From: Roseicyclus sp.
GTDB lineage: Bacteria > Pseudomonadota > Alphaproteobacteria > Rhodobacterales > Rhodobacteraceae
Direction: 5' to 3'
DNA: 45,508 nucleotides
Assembly: GCA_018401055.1 (NCBI GenBank)
Contig: JAGYLB010000086.1
Location: 1-45,508, forward strand
Shown here: positions 27,490-35,717 of the stretch, piece after piece
Layout of the letters: each line of letters starts with the position of its first letter
Numbering within the stretch: the stretch's first letter is position 1
The notes under the pieces: model-generated
Database searches by the model: none
Told to the model about the DNA's origin: nothing
The model's input: the letters and a program-made list of their open reading frames with translations, nothing else
Program-made: the position numbers and the translations under genes

Positions 27490-27876
27490 ATGGCACTCAA
27501 AACGGAACACCTGAAAGACGCGAAGGCGGCGCTCAAGTCGATGTCGGCGCGGCGCGAAAAGACACTGAGAAAGGCCGATTTCATCGCCAGCCTCATCCAC
27601 GACATCCACGCAAAAATGGCGGCGGGATTCACGCTAGAAGAGATCTGCGAAGAGCTGAACAAGGCGCTTCCGGACGGCGAACAGCTCAAGATGAACACGT
27701 TCAAGACTTATGTCCGCAAGGCCCGGACAGAGGCCGGGGTAGCCCCGACCCGGGCATGGACGCGCCGGCCCGGCCCCCGTGTAACGAAGACACCGACCAT
27801 CCCGATCAAGGGTAGGTCAAACACACCCAAAGAGGATCCCGCATCAGGTTTCCGCGATCAAGGAGGTGACCTGTGA
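27490..27876 (+). CDS. Conserved mobilization-block protein (128 aa)
   Basis: The start is MALKTEHLKDAKAALKSMSA with GAGGA 7-11 nt upstream; a GTG at 27469 is less likely. A helical core (DFIASLIHDIHAKMAAGFTL, then EEICEELNKALP) ends with LKMNTFKTYVRKARTEAG. This resembles small DNA-binding proteins encoded at the start of plasmid mob/tra operons, where the last helix contacts DNA. The C-terminus is basic and proline-rich. Its stop overlaps the ParA-like gene start as ATGA, so it is the first gene of a three-gene unit. The exact function is unknown. Confidence 0.65.
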   Translation: MALKTEHLKDAKAALKSMSARREKTLRKADFIASLIHDIHAKMAAGFTLEEICEELNKALPDGEQLKMNTFKTYVRKARTEAGVAPTRAWTRRPGPRVTKTPTIPIKGRSNTPKEDPASGFRDQGGDL

Positions 27877-28583
27877 AGCGGATTTTCTTCGTACACGGCG
27901 ACAAAGGGGGCGTCGGCAAAACCGAGGCCGCAAAGCGGATGGCCGCGGTGATGCTTCATGCCGGACGAGCGGTCACCCTCGTCGATGGCGACACCAAGAA
28001 CCCCGGCCTTCACTTCGCGTTCAAGCACAGCGGACTCGATGTTCAGTGCATCGACGTCATGACGCCCGCAGGCCGCGACGCCCTCTTCGACGTGATCGCG
28101 GAGAGCCCCGGCGATGTCTTGATTGATCTTCCCGCGCGCGGGTCTGATGTCACGGAACGGCTGTCGCGCGACGGCGCCTCCGAAGACGGGTTCAGCCTCG
28201 AATTGCTGCTGACCGAGATCGAGGCCGAACTGATCATCATCTTCGTGATCGATCAGACACGCGCGCCACTGGCCGCACTTCGGGATGAATTGGCCGCATT
28301 ACCCGCCGCCACCCGGTGGATCATCGTGCGCAACCATCGCGAAGAGCGCGATTTCTCGTTATTCGACACGACCAAGGTCAAAGTCGATCTCGAAGCGCGC
28401 GGCGCGCCCATCATCGACATGATCCGGCTCGATCCGCGCGTGAATGACCTTATGGAGAACGCTGGCTTGAACTTGTGTTCGGCGCAGACCTCTGACCGGC
28501 TGTCCCTCCTCCAGAAAATGCGGGTGCAGGCGGCGGTCCGGTCGTGGTCCGAGCAGATGAAAATCGCGGGGCTGCTTGAATGA
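27873..28583 (+). CDS. ParA/TraL-like ATPase of the mobilization block
   Basis: A 236-residue deviant Walker ATPase. The N-terminus reads MKRIFFVHGDKGGVGKTEAA, with the ParA/MinD-type KGGVGKT loop. Switch II-like DLPARGSD and a later IFVIDQTRAP follow. There is no N-terminal HTH, so it is of the small ParA/TraL type found in transfer and mobilization operons rather than a chromosomal partition ParA; no parB is adjacent. It could position the relaxosome or stabilise the element. It overlaps both neighbours by 4 bp (ATGA), which indicates tight co-translation. Confidence 0.8.
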   Translation: MKRIFFVHGDKGGVGKTEAAKRMAAVMLHAGRAVTLVDGDTKNPGLHFAFKHSGLDVQCIDVMTPAGRDALFDVIAESPGDVLIDLPARGSDVTERLSRDGASEDGFSLELLLTEIEAELIIIFVIDQTRAPLAALRDELAALPAATRWIIVRNHREERDFSLFDTTKVKVDLEARGAPIIDMIRLDPRVNDLMENAGLNLCSAQTSDRLSLLQKMRVQAAVRSWSEQMKIAGLLE

Positions 28584-29098
28584 CCAGCTTTCCGGAAGAC
28601 CTGTTCACCCAGATCTACCGCCGCGCGCCGACAGAGCAAGACCGCGCCCGCCTGCTGGCGGTTAAAGCAGGCCTTGGTCTCTCTCCACGGGACGAGCTCT
28701 GGCCGGTGATCCTGGTGCTCGATCACCATGTCCGGGCGATCCTAGAGGGCCGCGCCGCAACCTTGCGCGACGTCGAGCGCGTCCTGGACGAATTGAAAGC
28801 GATCCCGGACCGTGCCGGCCCGATCGCGGCGGCCGAAGCCCAGAAGGCCATCGCGCGGCTGATCGAGCAGGCATCCGACAAGATCGCCCGGAACGCAGCG
28901 CAGAAATCCATCACGACAGCGGACCGGATCTCCCGGCGGCAGTTCATCGTCGCCGCCGTCGCCGGCGCCCTTATTGCCGTCTGCCTCGCCGGTGCCGCGG
29001 CATGGGGGATGTCCCTCTTCCTCGAGGCCCAAGGCCTCTGCGCCGAGCCGCCCTTCCTGACCGGTGACGGCCGGGTCGGATGTTTCATTCAGCGGTGA
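28580..29098 (+). CDS. Single-pass membrane protein of the mobilization block
   Basis: A 172-residue protein. A soluble helical N-terminus (TSFPEDLFTQIYRRAPTEQD...) includes ELWPVILVLDHHVRAILEGR. One transmembrane helix lies near the C-terminus (FIVAAVAGALIAVCLAGAAA, about 126-152), with a short Cys-containing tail (GRVGCFIQR). It overlaps the ParA-like gene by 4 bp. Similar mob-operon membrane proteins may tether the relaxosome to the membrane or coupling protein; this is inference from position and topology. Confidence 0.7.
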   Translation: MTSFPEDLFTQIYRRAPTEQDRARLLAVKAGLGLSPRDELWPVILVLDHHVRAILEGRAATLRDVERVLDELKAIPDRAGPIAAAEAQKAIARLIEQASDKIARNAAQKSITTADRISRRQFIVAAVAGALIAVCLAGAAAWGMSLFLEAQGLCAEPPFLTGDGRVGCFIQR

Positions 29099-29101
29099 TG
29101 G

Positions 29102-29175
29102 GCTGATCTCCTTCTCCGCCTGATGGCGTCGGCGGGATCAGCTATGGGCGTTAGGGGGGGAAGGGGCGCGTTAGG
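29102..29175. promoter_or_regulatory. Candidate oriT / relaxosome-binding region
   Basis: The gap before mobC contains a nested hairpin. The outer stem is GCTGATC (29102-29108) with GATCAGC (29136-29142); the inner stem is CCGCC (29116-29120) with GGCGG (29131-29135). It is followed by two perfect copies of GCGTTAGG (29148-29155 and 29168-29175) exactly 20 bp apart, around a G-rich run. Hairpin plus direct repeats just upstream of mobC and the relaxase is the usual oriT design. The hairpin could alternatively terminate the upstream operon. Confidence 0.5.
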
Positions 29176-29231
29176 TTTTTTCAGGGAGGGGTCATAAAAA
29201 TGAAAGGACGGTGAATTGGGGCTAAGCAGGC

Positions 29232-29600
29232 ATGGCACAGGCAGGTGACGGAAAACAGAGATCGAACCGGCGGAGAAGGAACAACCTCCTTCAACAGCGG
29301 GTGGACGATGAAGAGCTGGACCGGTTCATCGCGCGGGCTCATGCCGCTGGCTTTCAAGACCATCGGGCTTATCATGCCGCGCTCATATGCGGCGAGGCCG
29401 AGATTGATCGCCGCGAGCGTCATGACCTCCTGCGCATTAAAGGCGAGCTGGGAAAACAGGGGTCGAACCTGAACCAGCTCACCTATGCCGTCAACGCAGG
29501 GCGCCTCACCGCATTGACGGCTGACGATCGGCGGGTGATCGATCAGGCCCGCATCGCGGTTGAGACGGCGGCCGCACAAATCCGGGCCCTGCTGAGATGA
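29232..29600 (+). CDS. mobC: Mobilization relaxosome protein MobC
   Basis: A 122-residue basic protein of the MobC family. The N-terminus is Arg-rich (GDGKQRSNRRRRNNLLQQR). It is followed by a ribbon-helix-helix-like part (VDDEELDRFIARAHAAGF) and the family signature GELGKQGSNLNQLTYAVNAG. MobC helps the relaxase melt oriT. Its stop overlaps the relaxase ATG (ATGA), as in many mobilizable elements. It is unrelated in detail to the orphan MobC-like protein at 6.3-6.9 kb. Confidence 0.88.
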   Translation: MAQAGDGKQRSNRRRRNNLLQQRVDDEELDRFIARAHAAGFQDHRAYHAALICGEAEIDRRERHDLLRIKGELGKQGSNLNQLTYAVNAGRLTALTADDRRVIDQARIAVETAAAQIRALLR

Positions 29601-31215
29601 TCGGCGAGGCCATCAAGCGGCAGGGGGAGAAGGGGTCCGGCGGAGGCGCGGATGCCTTCAAGCCCGGCGTGACATACGTTTGCGGCAAGGCTGTCCGGAT
29701 CGAGCTGCGCAACCTCGCATCAACCGACTGGCGGCATGCGGCTGAGGACATGCGGCTCTCGTCAGAGCTGAACAGCCGGGTCCAGCGACCGTATTACCAT
29801 CTTGTCCTGAGCTGGCATGAACTGGAGCAGCCGAGTGATGACCAGATGGTCGCGGCGGCCGACCACATGATCCGAAGCCTCGGGCTGGAGGAACATCAGA
29901 TCGTCATCGGCACGCATCACGACACGAAGCGGCGGCACATTCATCTTGTCTGCAACACCGTTCACCCCATCACCGGAAAGGTCTGGTCGAAATCGAACGA
30001 CCATCTCCGGATCGAGAAGGCCTGCCGCGAGATTGAGCTGGCACAAGGCTGGTCACATGACCGGGGCCGGTTCGAGTTCGATGTGTCAGCCGATGGCGCG
30101 GTCGAGCTGAAACCCAACCCGGCGGCATGGGACAAAAAGAAGGCGGACCGAGAGGCTGGGGCGAGGCCCAAGACATCTGGGGCGCGCAAGTTTGAAAAAT
30201 CGACCGGGATAGAGACATTCGAGAACGGCATCCCCGCGGCCCTCAAGGCCCGGGTTGCCGAAGCCGTTGGCTCTGCCCGTGACTGGCAGGGCCTTCATGC
30301 CGCGCTCGGGGCGCTCGGGTTGCGCTATTACAAGGCAGGGTCCGGCGCGCGCCTCGGCATCCTGGGAAGCGACGAATTCGGGAAGGCTTCGGATTTTGGG
30401 GCGCGTTTCTCCATCAAAAGGATGGAGGCGGCGTTTGGGGCCTATGAAGAACCGGAGAGCGCATATGTCAATGATCGCAAAGAAGATCACAAGGAGATTG
30501 AAAGCATATCCGGAGTGGTCTGGGAGGAGGATCGGAAAGCGACCGCATCCTCGGCCTTCAAGCTGACCCTTCTGCGCCGCATCTACTTCGACCTTCATCT
30601 CGATCCTCAGGTCTCCGAGGCGATCCACTTTGTCGATCTGGAAGATGTGCCTCCCCAGATCACGTTCCGGGACCACACGACGGTGGTCGATCATGGTGAC
30701 CGTCTGTCGACATCCCGCAGCACCAGAGAGACGCGCGCGACCATGATCGCGATCGCGAGGGCCAAGGGATGGTCCTCCGTGCAACCCACCGGATCACCTG
30801 ACTTCGTGCGTCAGGTGTCACTGGAAGCCGCGCAGGCGGGTCTTTCCATACATGGCGTCCCGGATGACATTCAGGCGCAGTGTGATGCGATCCTGGAACG
30901 GCTGGAGTGCCAAGAGCGCCGCATCGAGGCCGAGGCCCGGGCGGCAGAGAAGGCGGCCCTGGAGGCCATCGCCAGACCGCGATCAGGCGATCGCGGGAAA
31001 TGACGCGGAACGGGCAGAAGCCACGGCCCAGCTCGAGGAGATGACCGCCGAGGCCCGGGCCGTGATCGACGCCATCGGCTCCGGGCGTGACCCGGTCCGG
31101 ACGGCCCTTCGGACCGTGGCGCGCGCGGAAGAAACGCAGATCAAGGCTGCGCTGCCGGACCGCCGGACCGTCTCGAACCCGCAACCCGCACCGGATGCGG
31201 ATCGCGAAGGGGGCA
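29597..31215 (+). pseudogene. MobA/VirD2-type relaxase, frameshifted near the C-terminus
   Basis: The N-terminal relaxase domain is complete. Tyr27 lies in PGVTYVCGKAV and is the likely nicking residue. The metal site is H108-D109 and H114-x-H116 in GTHHDTKRRHIHLV. A second half (about 200-440) ends with the common DDIQAQCDAILERLE helix. The first frame stops at 31001-31003. A +1 shift near 30975 restores DRDQAIAGNDAERAEATAQL and a helical tail to about 31215. The nicking domain is unaffected, so the shorter 468-residue protein may still nick oriT. It is coupled to mobC. Confidence 0.82.
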
Positions 31216-32384
31216 GCAAAAACGCCGGATCGCGCAGGCGGTCAAAGAGAACGATCATCACGAGCTGGACCGGATGCGCGCCGTCCACATCGACGACATC
31301 GCGGCGCGCGGTGGCTGGTCCTACGCCCCCAAACACCATGACGGGCATAGTGACCCGCAGGGCCGGGATCGGCGCACCTATGTCCGCGGCGCCGAGACGA
31401 TCAAGGCGACGCGCAAAGGGTCAGTCTGGGTCTGGACAAACAACAAGAGCGGCGCATCGGGCTCGGTCATCGATCTGTGGCTGTCGGACAATGCGGGCTC
31501 GACCTTGGGCGACGCGCGCAAAGCGTTCCGCGAGATCATCGGGCACCGACACACCGATGCTGGCGCTCACGGCAACGCAGCGCCGGGGCGCCGGCCTCCC
31601 CGATCACACCGAAGCCCGGCGCAGATGGGAGGAGGCGCCCTATATCGAAGACCAGCGGACCTACGCAGAGGCTAGGGGCATCTCGAAATCGACCCTTCGC
31701 CGCTTCATGGACGATGTGCGTTGCGGCGCCTTTGGCGGCATCTACTTCGCGCATCGCAATCCCGAGACCGGCGACATCCAAGGGTTTGAACAACGATGGG
31801 AGAAGGATGGGCAGAAAAACACGGCGCGCTTTGCCAAGGGCGGCCTGAAAACCGTCTCCGTCCTCGGCAATCCGAAAACCGCCACGCGTATGGTCGTCTT
31901 CGAAGGCGGCCTCGACACCCTCGCGCTCGCGGAAATCGAAGCCCGCAAGGACACGATCTATGCCAGCACGGGCGGCGGGTTCGGGCCGAGGACGGAGGCT
32001 GCCCTCCGCAGGCTTGCGCAGGGTCGGAAGGTCCCGTCCGGCTTCGACAATGACGCGGCGGGGGATGCCCTTCACAACCAGTTGACCGGGCTCCTGCCCG
32101 GGGCGACGCGTCTTGCGCCACCGTTGCGGGTCGAGGGCAGCACGGAGCTCTGCAAGGACTGGCTCGATGTGCTCAACGCCTCCGAGGTCACCGTCACGCC
32201 ATCGCCTGCCGTCCCGTCGGCGCGACCCAGGGCAACAGGTGACGGCACAGGCAAGGCCGGGCGGTCGATGCAGGTGCCGCAAGGGCCGGCTGCGGCTTCC
32301 GAACCGGAAACACCTTCTGAAACTGCTCCCGCGACACGGCCTGTCGGTGAGCCCGAGCCGCCCGAATTTGGAGGACTTGAATAG
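31216..32384 (+). pseudogene. DUF3991/Toprim primase-like protein, frameshifted
   Basis: The N-terminal part reads HELDRMRAVHIDDIAARGGW, RRTYVRGAETIKATRKGSVW and NNKSGASGSVIDLWLSDNAG, as in DUF3991 proteins linked to relaxases. Near 31545 an extra G (ATC ATC GGG) shifts the frame. The second part continues RRRWEEAPYIEDQRTYAEAR and has the Toprim motifs MVVFEGGLDTLALAE (Glu) and SGFDNDAAGD (Asp-x-Asp). ATG 31274 is a possible start; alternatively it was fused to the relaxase. These proteins are thought to prime DNA synthesis after transfer. The tail is proline-rich. It is the last gene of the block. Confidence 0.75.
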
Positions 32385-32408
32385 CGCGATGGTGATCAGA
32401 TCATGACC

Positions 32409-32432
32409 GCGGCAGTGATCCTCTCCTGCCGC
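32409..32432 (+). terminator. Hairpin after the primase gene
   Basis: GCGGCAG (32409-32415) pairs perfectly with CTGCCGC (32426-32432) over a 10-nt loop, 25 bp after the stop. There is no T run, so a Rho-independent terminator is only possible, not certain. It may mark the end of the mobilization block. Confidence 0.45.
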
Positions 32433-32564
32433 TAAAGACGTGAACAGGTCGTTCTCGCACAGATATCCCGTCCCATTTGTCAGAGATTGACCTTCGACAC
32501 AGGCTTGGGGCAGCCCACAGGCCGTCTCTCCGTGTTTGTCGCCCGGTACCCCCGCACCGCCCAG

Positions 32565-32790
32565 CTATGCCGCCGGCCAGCCGATCTTTTTCAGGTCCAC
32601 CGCCGATTGGCGGCCATCGCGTCCCGTACACAGCTCGTAGCTGACTGACCTTGGTGTTTTCGGGCAGTTCGGTCATGCTGGCGCGCTCGAGGGCGGAGAC
32701 ATGGACGAACACGTCCTGTCCGCCGCCATTGGGCGCGATAAAGCCGAACTCCTTCGTGGTGTTTCACCATTTCACGGTGCCAGTGGGCAT
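32565..32790 (-). pseudogene. cspA: Cold-shock protein CspA, inactivated
   Basis: A complete but dead cold-shock domain gene. The RBS GGAAGGA precedes ATG 32790 and MPTGTVKW. The next codon, normally Phe of KWFN, is TGA (32764-32766). The text then continues NTTKEFGFIAPNGGGQDVFV and HVSALERASMTELPEN. After KVS a 4-nt tandem duplication (GTCAGTCA, about 32641-32649) shifts the frame; removing it restores YEL, GRDGRQSAVDLKKIG and a stop at 32565. The nonsense codon hits the RNP1-side aromatic strand. With both lesions the gene cannot make a functional product. Confidence 0.9.
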
Positions 32791-33316
32791 CGGTCTGTCC
32801 TTCCTTCTGAAGTCGTCAGTCAGCCCTGCGGGGTGTCTGCAGGCGGGGAACAGGTGGATTGCGGCGTGCAGCTCGTACGCGCCGGATAGCCCCGGACTGC
32901 GTGGCCAGATCGTTCCCGGCCACATAGGCCTGACGAGCGTCAGAGCCGCCATACTGGTTCGTCATCAAACGCTGATCGAAGCAGCAATGGCACTCTTTAC
33001 AGGCTCCATCTTCGCACCCCGGCCTGTTCCGGAACCGATGGAACGGCGCCCTGTTGCGCGGGACCTATCGTTGACGTCGGTCCCGGCAAAAATCTGTGTG
33101 GCTTCGAGCATCTGCGCCGCTCCACTTTATCCGCCGAGATCAGCGCTGATGTTACCATTCACGTCATGGCCGACGTCACTATCCACCTCAGCGCTGACCC
33201 CGGCACTTACTTGCGAGTGATGATCACAAAAAGGTGATTGCTCCTGTAGGTAGGGCCCTGTTCGTGTTTTCGCGAGGTTGGCGGACGTTGCGAGGGCAAG
33301 CCTCGAAGGAACTGAA
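32791..33316. other. 526-bp stretch without a convincing gene
   Basis: I find no supported gene. The sequence upstream of cspA should hold its old 5' UTR; cspA leaders are often long. The GC content is lower than the coding neighbours and no clear repeats, IS ends or att repeats were seen. A GAAGGA ribosome binding site at about 33305-33310 belongs to the next gene. Confidence 0.4.
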
Positions 33317-33622
33317 ATGCCCCGCACAAATTCATCACCGACCGACCGTCCGAAAAGACGCCGCACCAAGGCTGAGCGAGACGAGCACGCCCATTGCGCC
33401 CGCTTCTCGTTCGCGCGGAAACAAGCTGAAGGCCTTGTTCGCGCACACCTGTGGATCTTCGCAGACGATAAGGCGTACTTCGAGCGCCTCTCTGAAGCGT
33501 CGAGGACTGGGCACCTCGCAAAGCGCAACACCCCGGTCGACAAGCTGATCCCGAAGAAGATTAAGCGCGCGCCGAAGGGCAAAATCTTCGACGATCCGCG
33601 ACAGCAAAAGCTGCCGTTTTGA
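33317..33622 (+). CDS. Small basic hypothetical protein (101 aa)
   Basis: ATG 33317 follows a GAAGGA ribosome binding site by 6 nt. The protein is highly basic: MPRTNSSPTDRPKRRRTKAE, a central amphipathic helix (ARFSFARKQAEGLVRAHLWI) and a Lys/Arg-rich end (PKKIKRAPKGKIFDDPRQQK). It may bind nucleic acid, but no family is recognised. It lies between dead cspA and the RHH gene, which is on the other strand and convergent. Confidence 0.5.
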   Translation: MPRTNSSPTDRPKRRRTKAERDEHAHCARFSFARKQAEGLVRAHLWIFADDKAYFERLSEASRTGHLAKRNTPVDKLIPKKIKRAPKGKIFDDPRQQKLPF

Positions 33623-33709
33623 TCCGTTTCCTGGTTCAGCTTGCGTGGGGTTTTCCGGTCCCATCTACGGCGGCCGCGTCCTCCGGGCGAACCGCATCCA
33701 TCTGAATCA

Positions 33710-33892
33710 TCATGTTTTTTCAAAGAGCTCCTGAAGAAGTCTTCGGATCATCTCCGGTCTCGTGGGCAGGTCACTCTCAAGCTTTCTACGCCGGTCCAAC
33801 TCGTCGATCATGTTGCGTGGAAGCCTGAGGTTGACTGGCTCCGTATCCGTCGGCGGCCGACCCCGGTTCGATTTTTTTTCTGTGTCGGTCAC
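33710..33892 (-). CDS. Ribbon-helix-helix DNA-binding protein (60 aa)
   Basis: A short RHH (CopG/Arc-like) protein. The basic N-terminus (MTDTEKKSNRGRPPTDTEPV) is followed by the beta strand VNLRLPRNM, helix A (IDELDRRRKLE) and helix B (RPEMIRRLLQELFEKT). Such proteins act as dimeric repressors or antitoxins. No toxin gene overlaps it. It is divergent from the 173-aa gene, with a 104-bp AT-rich gap that should hold both promoters, so it is a candidate regulator of the downstream trio. Confidence 0.8.
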   Translation of the reverse strand: MTDTEKKSNRGRPPTDTEPVNLRLPRNMIDELDRRRKLESDLPTRPEMIRRLLQELFEKT

Positions 33893-33996
33893 TTTTCACT
33901 CTTGTTTAATGGTTTTATGGTTCCATATATTCAGGAGAGACGCAAGGCTCCATCCTCGCGTGCTCCCTCACCAACAGCCCTTCTCAGGAGGATCCG

Positions 33997-34518
33997 ATGG
34001 CAGAAGCATTCCCTAGCACGAACAAGAAGTTCCCTGAACCCCCAGCCGCGGCGGCCTCCGTCACCGCGCTCTTCGTGGGTTTCGTCGCCACGCTGCCGGC
34101 GCTGATCCAGACCGAGCGCGACCTCTGCGGCTATTCCGGGCAGGACCCGGCCGTGGATCGCTGGATCACGGCGGCAGATGCCGCGCTCGCCCAGACCAGG
34201 GCCGCCTGCGAGGCGATGATCACGGCACCGGCCATCGACGAGGCCGAGCGCGCGTTTCAGGCTGTGGCACGTCTCTACATGCGGGTCATCCGGTCCGCGG
34301 ATCCGGAAGAGGTCGCAGGCATCCGCGCCAATGTTCGGCTGCGCCGCTGGGCGTGGCTGGTACCGGGGGACGACGCCGGATCGCGCGAACTCAACATTTG
34401 GATCAGCGCGGCGCTCGACGCGCTCGAGACCTGGCTGGCTCTGGAAGACCCGTTCGATGCCCGCATCGAGGACTGGGGTGGCCCGGAGCTGGACGGCGAC
34501 ATCGGCCCCTCCGCCTGA
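33997..34518 (+). CDS. Conserved hypothetical protein (173 aa), first gene of a three-gene set
   Basis: A GGAGGA ribosome binding site lies 6 nt before ATG 33997. The protein is soluble and helical: VTALFVGFVATLPALIQTER, an RDLCGYSGQDPAVDRWI segment, then QAVARLYMRVIRSADPEEVA and an acidic tail (EDWGGPELDGDIGPSA). One mildly hydrophobic helix near residues 22-38 is too short and polar at its ends for a confident TM segment. I do not recognise a family. It is followed by a hairpin junction and the GIY-YIG gene on the same strand. Confidence 0.7.
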   Translation: MAEAFPSTNKKFPEPPAAAASVTALFVGFVATLPALIQTERDLCGYSGQDPAVDRWITAADAALAQTRAACEAMITAPAIDEAERAFQAVARLYMRVIRSADPEEVAGIRANVRLRRWAWLVPGDDAGSRELNIWISAALDALETWLALEDPFDARIEDWGGPELDGDIGPSA

Positions 34519-34547
34519 CCCTCCCCAAGAGTTTCGCGCCACGTCCC

Positions 34548-34586
34548 GGCGCGGGCAGCCCCCGCGCCCTCTCTCCCCTCATGTCC
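34548..34586 (+). promoter_or_regulatory. Intergenic hairpin plus CTCTCCCCT motif (copy 1)
   Basis: GGCGCGGG (34548-34555) pairs with CCCGCGCC (34561-34568) over a 5-nt loop. The sequence CTCTCCCCT then TGTCC follows (34571-34586). The same layout occurs at the next gene junction. There is no T run, so a processing or attenuation element is more likely than a simple terminator. Confidence 0.6.
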
Positions 34587-34604
34587 AGTTCCGGAGCTTC
34601 TCCC

Positions 34605-35630
34605 ATGCCCAAGACCCAGCCCCGCTCGCCCAAGTCGACCCGCCCCACCGTCCGCGGCGTTCCCTTCGAGGTCGTGACCAGCCGCCAGCGTCGCCTGCAT
34701 GTTCCGCATCGCTCCCGCCATGTGCCCGCCGGCGCATGGCGCGACTATCCTCGGCCCGTGCCGGAAGCCTGGGCCCGCATCGCTCGCGACAAGGGCTTCA
34801 GGGTCCATGGCAGGATCCGGGACAGGTATCACGTCGCGCTCGAATGTGACGCTTGTGGGGGGCTGACCGCGCACAAGAGCTATACGCTCCGGACGGCCCA
34901 GCCCCGCTGCGGAGCCTGCGCGGAGGCTTATCTCGGCGATGCCGCACGGGCGGCGGGCCTGACCTTCCTGCGCCGCGACGGCCGCAACCACCACTACGGC
35001 CTGTACCGCGCCGCGTGCGGCCACGTCGTGAGACGGCAGTTCGAATTCGTTGAGCGGGTTGCTGCGAAAAGCACGGACGTTCGCTGCGAGAAGTGCCTGC
35101 GTAGTCAGGAGCGGGACGAGGCATCCCATAGGGGCTGGGAGCGGCTGGGACGCGATCCTCAGGGCAACGATAACTATCGCGTGTACCGCCATAGCTGCGG
35201 GCATTCGCAGCGCGTGGCCCGCGTGAACATGATGTGGAATCAGGTCAAGTGCGCCGCCTGCGGGGGCGCATGGAACAGCAGCCCATCCTTCATCTACCTC
35301 GCGCGGATCGAGATGACGTCGCGTGGTATCCATCTGCTCAAGCTCGGCTTTTCCAAGACCCCGGTGAAGCGCTTGAAACACCAGCTCGGCCTTCCGCGCA
35401 GCGCCAAGGTGGACCTCGTAAGGGTCCTCCCCATGGCCTCCGGCCATGTCGCACGCGCCCAGGAAGCCGCCGTCCATTCGATCCTCAGGCGGCGTCATCC
35501 CGACGCGGTGGTCCCGCCCGAGGTCTATGACGGGATCCTGAACGTGGCATCCGAGGTCTACGAGGCCTTCGCTTTCGATCTGATCATGCACCATCTCGAC
35601 TGCATCGAGGCGGCGCACCCGCCCACCTGA
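34605..35630 (+). CDS. Triple zinc-knuckle protein with GIY-YIG-like nuclease domain
   Basis: A 341-residue protein from ATG 34605 (ATG 34581 is in frame but falls in the shared junction motif). A basic N-terminus (about 1-75) leads to three Cys/His units: C81-x2-C84 with C102-x2-C105, then C138-G-H140 with C161-x2-C164, then C198-G-H200 with C216-x2-C219. Units two and three share Y-x-x-Y-R-x-x-C-G-H. Residues about 229-300 look GIY-YIG-like of the T5orf172 kind: FIYLAR, LLKLGFSKTPVKRLKHQ, and AQEAAVHSILRRR with the likely catalytic Glu287. A DNA-binding nuclease is the natural reading; its substrate is unknown. No disruption is seen. Confidence 0.7.
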   Translation: MPKTQPRSPKSTRPTVRGVPFEVVTSRQRRLHVPHRSRHVPAGAWRDYPRPVPEAWARIARDKGFRVHGRIRDRYHVALECDACGGLTAHKSYTLRTAQPRCGACAEAYLGDAARAAGLTFLRRDGRNHHYGLYRAACGHVVRRQFEFVERVAAKSTDVRCEKCLRSQERDEASHRGWERLGRDPQGNDNYRVYRHSCGHSQRVARVNMMWNQVKCAACGGAWNSSPSFIYLARIEMTSRGIHLLKLGFSKTPVKRLKHQLGLPRSAKVDLVRVLPMASGHVARAQEAAVHSILRRRHPDAVVPPEVYDGILNVASEVYEAFAFDLIMHHLDCIEAAHPPT

Positions 35631-35659
35631 CCAAGCCCATCCCTTCCTCAGATCATCCG

Positions 35660-35700
35660 GCCCGCCGCACATCGCGGCGGGCATCCTCTCCCCTTTGTCC
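35660..35700 (+). promoter_or_regulatory. Intergenic hairpin plus CTCTCCCCT motif (copy 2)
   Basis: GCCCGCCGC (35660-35668) pairs perfectly with GCGGCGGGC (35674-35682) over a 5-nt loop. CTCTCCCCT then TGTCC follows (35686-35700), 17 nt before the next ATG. The stem sequence differs from copy 1, but the loop size and following motif match, which indicates selection for the structure. Confidence 0.6.
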
Positions 35701-35717
35701 GACGACAGGAGACCGCC

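Noticed and set aside
27873..28583. Chromosomal or plasmid partition ParA
   Set aside because: No parB or centromere-like repeats are adjacent and the gene is coupled to mobilization genes, so a TraL-like role is more likely.
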